Shown here in pieces: positions 1 through 5,999 of a stretch of DNA of 6,244 bases. A program made the position numbers and the translations under genes. The notes beneath the pieces were generated by a model that saw nothing but the letters and a program-made list of their open reading frames with translations, ran no database searches and was not told the DNA's origin. The stretch's first letter is position 1. Each line of letters opens with the position of its first letter. The DNA is from Treponema sp. (lineage in GTDB: Bacteria; Spirochaetota; Spirochaetia; Treponematales; Rectinemataceae), in contig JAAYWE010000347.1 of the NCBI GenBank assembly GCA_012516755.1, forward strand, positions 1-6,244. Reading direction: 5' to 3'.

Positions 1-2
1 AT

Positions 3-938
3 GCAGACACTTCCATGCAAGCGGCAGACAAAGCCTATAGTGAGAAAGCTTATGACGCCTCCATAGCGCTTGCCAATGATGTTGTCCGTATCATTTCCGA
101 TGATCTGATGGCTGAGGTGAACGCGCTGAGAGAAGCCGAAGTACAACTTGCTGCTGACAAAGCGATAGCCGACGAGGTCATGCCAAAGGCCCAAGATCGC
201 ATAGAATGGGCCGATCTAAACGACATCAAAGCCGATTATCCTGAAGTATACAATTCCGCACATTCTGCGATGGAAGCAGCACAAAAAGCCTATCAAATAG
301 AAAAATATGCCGCCGCTACTCAGCTAGCCAATGAGGTGTTATCAACGCTCTCTTCCGAATTTGAGGCCAGGGTAACCGCTGATCGTGCCGAAAAGGCACG
401 GCTTGCTGCTGAAGCAAAGGCCAAAGAGGAAGCTGAAAAGGAAGCCCAGGCACTTATAGCTCAGAATAAGAAATATGCGGAAGTAGCCATCTCTGATGCA
501 AGGAGCCGCTATGATTGGGCGGCCTCTAAGAATGCCGCTAACAACTACCCGGATCTCTTCAAAGAGGGTGGAAATCTGCTGGCCGATGCTCAAACCGCAT
601 TCAATGCTCTCGATTATGTGCGTGCAAAGGATCTCGCTGCACAGGCTTATTGGACTCTTATGGAAATTGGCGAATTTGCTCCTCTGCCAGCAACATATAA
701 GGTAAGGCTCATCCCAGAACGCAGAGACTGCCTCTGGAGAATTGCCGAGTATCAATTCGTCTATAATAATCCATACAAGTGGCCGGTACTGTATGAGGCG
801 AATAAAAAGACCTTCAAAGATCCTTCTAATCCAAATCTCATATTCCCCGATCAGGTGCTTACAATCCCGAGCATAAAGGGAGAAGTGCGCCAGGGGGCAT
901 GGGATCCGAAAAAGACCTACCAACCACTTCCTAAGTAA
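3..938 (+). CDS. Repeat-containing LysM-domain cell-envelope protein, 5'-partial
   Basis: The frame is open to the left edge, and the first in-frame ATG (15) lies inside a repeat unit, so the true start and any signal or lipoprotein peptide are outside the window. Residues are numbered from that ATG. Three related alpha-helical segments are visible. The second (63-113) and third (166-216) align along their length, sharing a W-A start, a 'YP' and a helix ending near 'LANEVLSTL' or 'LAAQAYWTL'. The first (1-29) is the tail of another copy. An Ala/Lys/Glu-rich probable coiled coil (about 120-150) joins copies two and three. Residues about 227-286 form a LysM-like peptidoglycan-binding domain ('CLWRIAEYQFVYNNPYKWP', then 'LIFPDQVLTIP'). 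Known: LysM binds glycan chains, and helical-repeat plus LysM proteins occur in spirochaete envelopes. Inferred: a periplasmic or envelope structural protein. The exact role is unknown. The gene is convergent with the aminopeptidase gene and followed by a terminator. Confidence 0.85.
   Translation, partial: ADTSMQAADKAYSEKAYDASIALANDVVRIISDDLMAEVNALREAEVQLAADKAIADEVMPKAQDRIEWADLNDIKADYPEVYNSAHSAMEAAQKAYQIEKYAAATQLANEVLSTLSSEFEARVTADRAEKARLAAEAKAKEEAEKEAQALIAQNKKYAEVAISDARSRYDWAASKNAANNYPDLFKEGGNLLADAQTAFNALDYVRAKDLAAQAYWTLMEIGEFAPLPATYKVRLIPERRDCLWRIAEYQFVYNNPYKWPVLYEANKKTFKDPSNPNLIFPDQVLTIPSIKGEVRQGAWDPKKTYQPLPK
693..872 (+). other. LysM domain-coding segment
   Basis: This stretch encodes the C-terminal LysM-like module of the left-hand gene. 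It opens with 'TYKVRLIPERRDCLWRIA', which matches the first strand and helix of LysM (usually Y-x-V-x-x-G-D-S-L-W-x-I-A). It closes with 'NLIFPDQVLTIP', matching the usual 'LIYPGQVLxIP' ending. The family Gly-Asp-Ser is replaced by Arg-Asp-Cys, and the middle carries the longer 'VYNNPYKWPVLYEANK' insert seen in spirochaete-type LysM domains. The single Cys falls at the turn. The assignment is by motif recognition only. Confidence 0.8.
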
Positions 939-947
939 GAGCTTAGG
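930..947 (+). repeat. Small inverted repeat across the LysM-gene stop codon
   Basis: CCTAAG (930-935) and CTTAGG (942-947) are perfectly complementary around a 6-nt loop that begins with the TAA stop. It lies 11 nt before the strong terminator hairpin. It may be a weak RNA hairpin that protects the 3' end, or chance. No T-run follows it directly. Confidence 0.3.
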
Positions 948-958
948 CTAAAGAATTA

Positions 959-984
959 GGCCGCCCGAAAGGGCGGCCTTTTTT
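959..984 (+). terminator. Rho-independent terminator of the LysM gene
   Basis: GGCCGCCC (959-966) pairs perfectly with GGGCGGCC (971-978) around a GAAA tetraloop, and six T residues (979-984) follow. An additional A958-T979 pair is possible. It lies 20 nt after the LysM-gene stop. Read on the minus strand the same hairpin is followed by a mixed T-rich stretch (TAATTCTTTA), so it may also stop transcripts leaving the aminopeptidase gene, whose stop codon is about 73 nt away. Strong in the plus direction, weaker in the minus direction. Confidence 0.93.
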
Positions 985-1006
985 CATCTTTTGGGAGGGC
1001 CTTTTT

Positions 1007-1057
1007 ATGCTTAAAAATCCATGGAATCTATGGAATCTATGGAGCCGCGAGCTATGA
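1007..1057 (+). CDS. Doubtful 16-codon Trp-rich micro-ORF
   Basis: ATG at 1007 opens a short frame, MLKNPWNLWNLWSREL, ending at TGA (1055-1057) and overlapping the last 6 nt of the convergent aminopeptidase gene. A GGGAGG resembling a ribosome-binding site ends 8 nt before the ATG (993-998). Against it: it directly follows a strong terminator with no room for a promoter between them, and GGGAGGGCCTTTTT looks like a degenerate copy of the terminator's descending arm and T-run. The W-N-L repetition comes from a 9-bp tandem DNA repeat. Probably not a gene. It is recorded because of its odd composition and well-placed SD-like sequence. Confidence 0.12.
   Translation: MLKNPWNLWNLWSREL
1021..1043. 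repeat. 9-bp tandem repeat (ATGGAATCT), about 2.6 copies
   Basis: ATGGAATCT occurs at 1021-1029 and 1030-1038, followed by ATGGA at 1039-1043, all identical. It lies in the short convergent spacer just beyond the aminopeptidase stop codon. It is probably a slippage product. A copy-number change would alter the spacer by 9 bp and leave the neighbouring proteins untouched. Confidence 0.85.
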
Positions 1058-2377
1058 ATAGAATGCCCGAAGAAAAGCAATCATGTCTAAGTGGTCCGAG
1101 GCAGCAATGGTCTCTCTTATGGCATGCATGGCCAATAGAGGATGGCCTACGTCCACTGTAGGGATGCCTGTCCTGCTTGCCGTGATGGGACCTATCGTCT
1201 TTCCGGGTTGAATATCGGCACGGGCCATATAGATTTGGGGTTTTATATCTGCTTTGCTAGCTACTCTAATACCAATTTGCTGAGAAGTAAAATCGGTTGC
1301 ATAATTCATGTTTGCATTGGATTTTAATGCAATACCCCTGCCTAAAAGCGGCGTATAAAAGTCGTCGAATTTATCTGGATACCCAGGATGCCATGCTTGC
1401 GCTCCATCTATAGATACGCAAGCTGAACAAGCTAGCGCTCTATAAAAATCCTGGCCAAGACTACGCGAGGCAAGCGTAATTCTGGCAAGAATATCGCGCA
1501 AATATGAGGATTGAGCTCCTCCGGTGGTCATTGATCCTATTTCTTCAGCGTCAAAAAAACATGCGACTTGTGTCGAAGCCTGAGCATGCAAACTGATAAA
1601 TGCTTCTATCAATGCAGCACAGCCAGCAAGATCATCCAATCTTGGCGCATTGATGAGCGAATTATCGAAAATGCGAGTAGGTTCCGGGTCATAGAGCCTC
1701 AGATCGGATGAGATTATTGCCTTAGGGTCTACATCGAGCTCTTGAGAAATGCGCACCAAAATTTCGGAATCAAAAGCTCCAGAGATTTCTTTTGTTTTTC
1801 CGAATTCACTGGCTGCTTCGGGCTCTTTTTGCTTGTGGCTCGTAAGCCCAAAGAGAGCAGGTAACTGCTGATGCAGGTTGTATTCAAAACCCTTGTTGAT
1901 ATCGCGATTCAAATGGATAGCAAGATTTGGGATGACTGCTATAGGCTCATGACTGATATATAAACGCTGGTGTATCTCTTGATTCTCTTGTATTGCTAGA
2001 GCACCAGCTAGTCCAAGCGGTCTATCGAGCCAACCTGACAGAATTGGTGATCCATAGGATTCGAGCGCAAGCCTTAGATAGCCGCGAGATTGGAGTTCCT
2101 TTTCCGGACGAATCTTAAGGCCAGGGCTGTCGGTATGAGCTCCAGCGAGAAGAAAGCCGCATTCAGAAGGTGGTTTCAGACCCATTCTGAAGGTGACTAG
2201 AGAGCTACCTCCTCGAACTATATAGTAGGAAACACCTGGCTCTAGCTGCCATAGTTCCCTCTCATCCAGTTTGATAGCTCCATGCGCTTCAAGAATACCT
2301 ATAAGGTTATCTATGGCTTGAAAAGGCGTGGGCGATGCATCAACGAAATCCATCAGATTCTTTATCGCTTCTTCCAT
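1052..2377 (-). CDS. apeB: M18 family zinc aminopeptidase (aspartyl aminopeptidase type)
   Basis: A cytoplasmic di-zinc exopeptidase of 441 residues, normal for peptidase family M18, which removes N-terminal Asp/Glu and some other residues from peptides. Visible signatures: AGAHTDSPGLKIRP (79-91; metal ligand His81), PRLDDLAG (245-252; bridging Asp248), FFDAEEIGS (274-282; catalytic and ligand Glu278/279), SIDGAQAWHPGYP (322-334; ligand Asp324), NANMNYATD (354-362) and DVGHPLLAMHAIRE (409-422; ligand His418). All expected metal ligands are present. The usual 'DxAHAxHPNY' reads DGAQAWHPGY and the usual 'MHSxRE' reads MHAIRE, so substrate preference may differ. There is no signal peptide. The start is fixed by AAGGAG 7 nt upstream. 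Last gene of the ptsI-der-merR operon, overlapping the MerR gene by 38 nt. The symbol is by family only; precise specificity is inferred. Confidence 0.93.
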   Translation of the reverse strand: MEEAIKNLMDFVDASPTPFQAIDNLIGILEAHGAIKLDERELWQLEPGVSYYIVRGGSSLVTFRMGLKPPSECGFLLAGAHTDSPGLKIRPEKELQSRGYLRLALESYGSPILSGWLDRPLGLAGALAIQENQEIHQRLYISHEPIAVIPNLAIHLNRDINKGFEYNLHQQLPALFGLTSHKQKEPEAASEFGKTKEISGAFDSEILVRISQELDVDPKAIISSDLRLYDPEPTRIFDNSLINAPRLDDLAGCAALIEAFISLHAQASTQVACFFDAEEIGSMTTGGAQSSYLRDILARITLASRSLGQDFYRALACSACVSIDGAQAWHPGYPDKFDDFYTPLLGRGIALKSNANMNYATDFTSQQIGIRVASKADIKPQIYMARADIQPGKTIGPITASRTGIPTVDVGHPLLAMHAIRETIAASDHLDMIAFLRAFYS

Positions 2378-2765
2378 TCAATAACTCCTTTTCCGAATTC
2401 TCCTTTGTCGAATTCTCTAAAGCAGAAACAGACAGCAGCCCTTTGAATGAGACTTTCCATCGATCGCATTCCAACAAAAGGCGAAACAACTCTTCTCTTA
2501 ACTGCTTGATGTTTGCTCTCAGCTCTTGATCCTGATAGAGAAGCTCGTACTCTAGTATTCTCTGTGTGTAACTAAGCCCAAGTCCCCTATCCAGCGCCAG
2601 ATGCTTGAGCCTTGCAATGAGCACTACTTCGGAGAGCGAGTAGCATCTGCGGCCGGATTTTGTTCTACTGGGCATCAGAAAAGGCACTTCTTGCTCCCAG
2701 AATCGCAAAGTGGATGCTGGTACCGACAACATCTTTTCCAACTGTCCGATGCTCAGGTATATCAT
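2340..2765 (-). CDS. MerR-family transcriptional regulator (small, no obvious effector domain)
   Basis: A 141-residue DNA-binding protein. Residues 3-72 form a MerR winged helix-turn-helix: 'YLSIGQLEKMLSVPASTLRFWE' gives helix 1-turn-recognition helix, 'PSRTKSGRRCYS' the wing (family: G-x-R-x-Y), and 'EVVLIARLKHLALDRGLGLS' the second helical pair. A likely dimerising coiled coil follows (about 76-101). The tail (115-141) is Ser/Glu/Lys/Asn-rich and looks disordered. No metal-binding Cys cluster or ligand domain is visible (Cys41 and Cys100 are isolated), so the signal cannot be guessed. The RFWE form resembles the MerR-like group with 'LRFWE..FPFLKP'. The ATG lies 3 nt after the der stop with GGAG 7 nt before it. 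The 3' end overlaps the aminopeptidase gene by 38 nt. Target unknown; autoregulation is possible. Confidence 0.88.
   Translation of the reverse strand: MIYLSIGQLEKMLSVPASTLRFWEQEVPFLMPSRTKSGRRCYSLSEVVLIARLKHLALDRGLGLSYTQRILEYELLYQDQELRANIKQLREELFRLLLECDRWKVSFKGLLSVSALENSTKENSEKELLNGRSDKESDGFR
2385..2390 (-). promoter_or_regulatory. Ribosome-binding site of the M18 aminopeptidase gene
   Basis: On the minus strand AAGGAG stands 7 nt before the ATG at 2377. It lies inside the 3' coding part of the MerR gene, so translation of the two is probably coupled. It fixes the aminopeptidase start. Confidence 0.8.
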
Positions 2766-2768
2766 CGA

Positions 2769-4214
2769 TCAGCTCCGCTGTCTGTTCCTGCGTGAAGCAC
2801 GAAGCTCCAGCTGAATTGGAACACCATCAAGACCAAAATCGAGCCTTATCTTGTTTTTGAGAAAACTCTTATAGGATTCCGGTACCGCTTCTGGCCGAGT
2901 TACAAAAAAGATAAAACGCTGCGGATTTACGGAACTCTGCACCGCGTAGCGCAATTTGAAACGATTGCTTGGGCTTGCTGGAGGTGGTGTTTCCTTGACC
3001 CATTCCGCGACCGCTTGGTTGAGATGCGAAGTCTCGATCACCTTGTTTGCCTTAGCATATAAGGAGATCACCACCGACATGAGTTTGTCGAGCCCCTTCC
3101 TTTCTTTAGCGGAAATCGGCACGATGGGCGCATATGCCATTTGTCCGAAAAAAAATCGCAAGCGGTCGCGGGTAGCTTCGAACGCATTCTTCATGTTCGG
3201 CATCTTATCCCATTTGCTCAGCGCAAACACCACCGGTCGGCCTGCTTCTACAGCAAAGGCTGCAATCTTTTTATCCTGGTCGGAAAGCCCTTCTTCCGCA
3301 TCTATGAGTAGCACGACGACATCTGCATGGCTCACGATACGTATGGAGCGAGTAACCGAATAATATTCTATGTTGTCTGTGACTTTCTTCTTTCTTCGAA
3401 TTCCTGCGGTATCGAGCACCTCAAAGCCCCTGCCCTCATATTGAAAGTGGTCTTTCACAATGTCACGGGTTGTGCCTGGCTCAGGAGAGACTATGCTCCG
3501 CTCATAGCCGACCAGCGCATTGAGCAATGTCGATTTTCCGGTATTTGGCTTACCCATTATGGCTATGCGTATGTCGGCTGCTTCTACTTCCGCTTGCCGA
3601 ACGCTCGAGAAATCCAGACGCGCCGTTATGGCTTCTTCAAGTTTGTCTATGTTTCTATTGTGTTCTGCCGAGATAAACAACATCGGCCCGAAACCCCAGC
3701 GGGCATGCTCCCATACCAGGGCATCGCGCTCGGGACTATCGGCTTTGTTTACGACAAGCAAGAGCTTTTTAGCATAGGGCCTTAGAAATACGGCAAATTC
3801 TTCATCTTCCGGTGTGATCTGCGTAACATCTATAATGAAGATCACTAGATCCGCTCTCTGAATATAGGCGAGAGCTCTGGCCACTACAAGCTCATCCAAG
3901 CCCTCACGCTCTAGCTTGAAACCTCCGGTGTCGACTAAACATATCTTCTCCCGGGTTCTCAATAGCTCGCATTCCTCTTCGATAGGATCTCGTGTAACTC
4001 CAGGCTGTGCATCGGTTATTGCCTTGCGCTTGCCGAGTAATCTATTGAATAGCGTGGATTTACCGACATTGGGCCTGCCTGCAAGAACAACAAGAGGTAG
4101 GTTCTCGTAGCGGATATTTGGAGAAGACTCTTTTCCATCCTTTGATTGCGATGGGAAGGCTTTTTGCCGAGAGTCTGTATCGAGCGACTCTAAGGCCCGT
4201 TTCTTTTTGCTCAT
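2769..4214 (-). CDS. der: Ribosome assembly GTPase Der (EngA)
   Basis: Essential double GTPase for late 50S subunit assembly, 481 residues (family about 435-490). First G domain: G1 GRPNVGKS (46-53), switch PGVTRD (71-76), G3 DTGG (95-98), G4 NKAD (156-159), G5 SAE (182-184). Second G domain: GKPNTGKS (221-228), PGTTRD (246-251), DTAG (268-271), SKWD (333-336), SAK (368-370). The C-terminal KH-like domain (about 385-475) ends in a basic tail, RASRRNRQRS. Two oddities: the second G4 motif has Ser where the family usually has Asn (NKWD), and about 38 polar Lys/Ser-rich residues precede the first G domain. The start is the only one available: no other ATG, GTG or TTG occurs between the ptsI stop and the G domain. 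The ATG lies 9 nt after the ptsI TAG with no SD (TTAGCTCCT precedes it), suggesting translational coupling. Confidence 0.97.
   Translation of the reverse strand: MSKKKRALESLDTDSRQKAFPSQSKDGKESSPNIRYENLPLVVLAGRPNVGKSTLFNRLLGKRKAITDAQPGVTRDPIEEECELLRTREKICLVDTGGFKLEREGLDELVVARALAYIQRADLVIFIIDVTQITPEDEEFAVFLRPYAKKLLLVVNKADSPERDALVWEHARWGFGPMLFISAEHNRNIDKLEEAITARLDFSSVRQAEVEAADIRIAIMGKPNTGKSTLLNALVGYERSIVSPEPGTTRDIVKDHFQYEGRGFEVLDTAGIRRKKKVTDNIEYYSVTRSIRIVSHADVVVLLIDAEEGLSDQDKKIAAFAVEAGRPVVFALSKWDKMPNMKNAFEATRDRLRFFFGQMAYAPIVPISAKERKGLDKLMSVVISLYAKANKVIETSHLNQAVAEWVKETPPPASPSNRFKLRYAVQSSVNPQRFIFFVTRPEAVPESYKSFLKNKIRLDFGLDGVPIQLELRASRRNRQRS
2773..2776 (-). promoter_or_regulatory. Ribosome-binding site of the MerR gene
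   Basis: On the minus strand GCGGAG, with GGAG at these positions, stands 7 nt before the ATG at 2765 and lies within the last codons of der. With only 3 nt between the der stop and this start, coupled translation is likely. Confidence 0.7.
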
Positions 4215-4223
4215 AGGAGCTAA

Positions 4224-5945
4224 CTACAGATTGAGTCTGGAATTCAGCAAGGCACTCACTTGCGATGCTGTATTCATAGATAAGGCTTGTCGGGCCAGGG
4301 AAGAGGCTTCTTCCATTGTAATGGACATCAGCGCTCTTTTGACTGCAGGGATAGCTGATGCTGACATGGATAGACTTCTTAAGCCCAATCCTACTAGGAG
4401 CACTGCGCTAGCTGGATCAGCTGCCATCTCGCCACAGAGGCTCACACCAATATTTGCATTCTTACCAGATTCTATCGTCATGCTGATAAGGCGCAATACT
4501 GCTATATCGAATGGATTATTCAGATAAGCTACTTTTTGATTACCCCTATCGGCAGCCAATGTGTATTGACTTAGATCGTTTGTTCCTATCGAGAAGAAAT
4601 CACAAGATCTTGAGAGTACGTCAGAACAGATGGCCGCGCTTGGTACTTCGATCATGATTCCAGTCTCTATGTCTTCGTCTATCTTGTAGCCCTTTGATTT
4701 GCATTCTTCTTTCGCTTCGGCCAGAACAGCTTGAGCACGGATCAGTTCATCGATGTTGCTAATCATAGGAAACATGATATTGACTTTCCCCTGACCTGAG
4801 GCACGAAGAATTGCTCTAAGCTGTGTTTTAAAGAGATCTGTCTTTTCAAGACAAAAACGTATAGCTCTCCAGCCCAGCAGGGGATTTTTTTCTCCTATGA
4901 CTCCAAGTTCCGGCAATACTTTGTCGCCGCCGATGTCGAGCGTACGAATAACAACAGGCCTGCAATGCATGGATCTTGCCACTTGCGAATAGGCATTGTA
5001 CTGCTCTTCTTCTCCCGGTATATGCCCACCAAGAAAGAAGAATTCAGAGCGAAACAGTCCAATCCCCTCGGCGCCATGCTCTATGGCATTTACAACTTCT
5101 TCAGGCATACCGATGTTAGCTAGGAGCATGATGCTTGTGCCATCTTTCGTATGAGCCGGAACATCTCTTAGTTCTCTGTTCTCTTTTTCCTGATTGAGGC
5201 GAGCGGCACGCGCCGATTTCTCACTCTGGATAATCGAATCATCGGGCTCGATAACAACAGTTCCATTATCGCCATCGATATATACCGATTGACCTTGTCT
5301 CACTTGCAGGATAAAGCCTGGGCCTACACCGAGAACAGCGGGTATTTCGAAGGCTCTTGCCAGGATAGCGGCATGGCTCGTCCGGCTTCCTGTCTCTGTT
5401 ACTATGCCCCGAACCATGCTCCGGGACATCATCACCATTTCCGATGGCAAGAGGTCCTTGGCAACGAGGATTATCTCGGTTTGGATGTCGGAAAGCGAAA
5501 TCCTCTCTTTTTTTAAAAGATGACCTAGCAAACGCCTTACCACATCATGAATATCGGATACTTTTTCTTGCTTAAGAGGATCCAGCGATGAAGAAAGCCT
5601 ATTGACCATCTCGCTCTCAAAAGAGAGAATCGCCACTTCCACGTTGAACTGCTTTTCTTTGAGCGAACGCTCTATTTGTTCAAGAAACTCTGGATCGTCC
5701 AGCATCATGATATGCGCATCGAAAATGGCTGCTTGTTCTTCGCCTGCTTCATTCTTTGCCAGTTCTCTCAGCGCTTCAATTTCCTTTTTGGCTAGCAACG
5801 ATGCTTCATGAAAACGAGCCATTTCGCTTGGCACATCATCGATGGCTATATGGTACTGAGGTATTATGCCAGAATCATCTATATGCACAAAGGCAGGAGC
5901 TATAGCTACACCGGGAGAAACGCCTATTCCCTTTATGATCATCAT
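4224..5945 (-). CDS. ptsI: Phosphoenolpyruvate-protein phosphotransferase (PTS enzyme I)
   Basis: Cytoplasmic enzyme I, which phosphorylates itself from PEP and passes the phosphate to HPr. At 573 residues it is full length (E. coli about 575). The N-terminal HPr-binding part begins 'IIKGIGVSPGVAIAPAF'. The phosphohistidine domain has GSRTSHAAILAR, with His191 as the phosphorylated residue (family GGRTSH). The C-terminal PEP/Mg barrel shows GIGLFRSEFFFL (294-305), RTLDIGGDK (334-342), NPLLGWRAIRF (354-364), GIMIEVPSA (429-437), FSIGTNDLSQYTLAADR (451-467) and SLCGEMAADP (502-511) with catalytic Cys504. All key residues are intact. It starts with two ATGs (5945, 5942); no upstream ATG/GTG/TTG is in frame before a stop, and no SD is visible. 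First gene of the operon, behind its own promoter. No HPr or EII gene is in the window, so sugar transport versus purely regulatory PTS cannot be decided. Confidence 0.97.
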   Translation of the reverse strand: MMIIKGIGVSPGVAIAPAFVHIDDSGIIPQYHIAIDDVPSEMARFHEASLLAKKEIEALRELAKNEAGEEQAAIFDAHIMMLDDPEFLEQIERSLKEKQFNVEVAILSFESEMVNRLSSSLDPLKQEKVSDIHDVVRRLLGHLLKKERISLSDIQTEIILVAKDLLPSEMVMMSRSMVRGIVTETGSRTSHAAILARAFEIPAVLGVGPGFILQVRQGQSVYIDGDNGTVVIEPDDSIIQSEKSARAARLNQEKENRELRDVPAHTKDGTSIMLLANIGMPEEVVNAIEHGAEGIGLFRSEFFFLGGHIPGEEEQYNAYSQVARSMHCRPVVIRTLDIGGDKVLPELGVIGEKNPLLGWRAIRFCLEKTDLFKTQLRAILRASGQGKVNIMFPMISNIDELIRAQAVLAEAKEECKSKGYKIDEDIETGIMIEVPSAAICSDVLSRSCDFFSIGTNDLSQYTLAADRGNQKVAYLNNPFDIAVLRLISMTIESGKNANIGVSLCGEMAADPASAVLLVGLGLRSLSMSASAIPAVKRALMSITMEEASSLARQALSMNTASQVSALLNSRLNL

Positions 5946-5953
5946 GATGAAAC

Positions 5954-5982
5954 AATGTATCAGATATTTGTATATGCGTCAA
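5954..5982 (-). promoter_or_regulatory. Predicted sigma70-type promoter of the ptsI operon
   Basis: On the minus strand TTGACG (5982-5977; 5 of 6 to the -35 consensus) is followed after exactly 17 bp by TACATT (5959-5954; 4 of 6 to the -10 consensus). The -10 is preceded by TGA, giving an extended -10 element (TGATACATT). Only 8 nt separate the -10 from the first ptsI ATG. Transcription would start at about 5948-5945, leaving a 5' leader of 0-3 nt. Prediction from sequence only. Confidence 0.6.
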
Positions 5983-5999
5983 ATAAGACGTTCCCAGAT

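Noticed and set aside
342..923. 193-codon minus-strand open frame opposite the LysM gene
   Set aside because: Its product is rich in Cys, Ile, Phe and Trp with no recognisable motif, and it lies wholly antisense to a gene with clear repeats and a LysM domain. It is a shadow frame.
2335..2860. Several 60-70 codon plus-strand frames over merR and the der end
   Set aside because: They mutually overlap, lack motifs, and are antisense to well-supported genes.
2956..3363. 135-codon plus-strand open frame inside der
   Set aside because: Antisense to the C-terminal half of Der, Ser/Thr-rich low-information protein with no supporting context.
3327..3785. 152-codon plus-strand open frame inside der
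   Set aside because: Antisense to the Der GTPase domains, no motif, and composition typical of a reversed coding frame.
4207..4527. 106-codon plus-strand open frame over the der start and ptsI 3' end
   Set aside because: Antisense to conserved ptsI coding sequence and without recognisable features. The AGGAG on the plus strand at 4215-4219 is not placed before its start.
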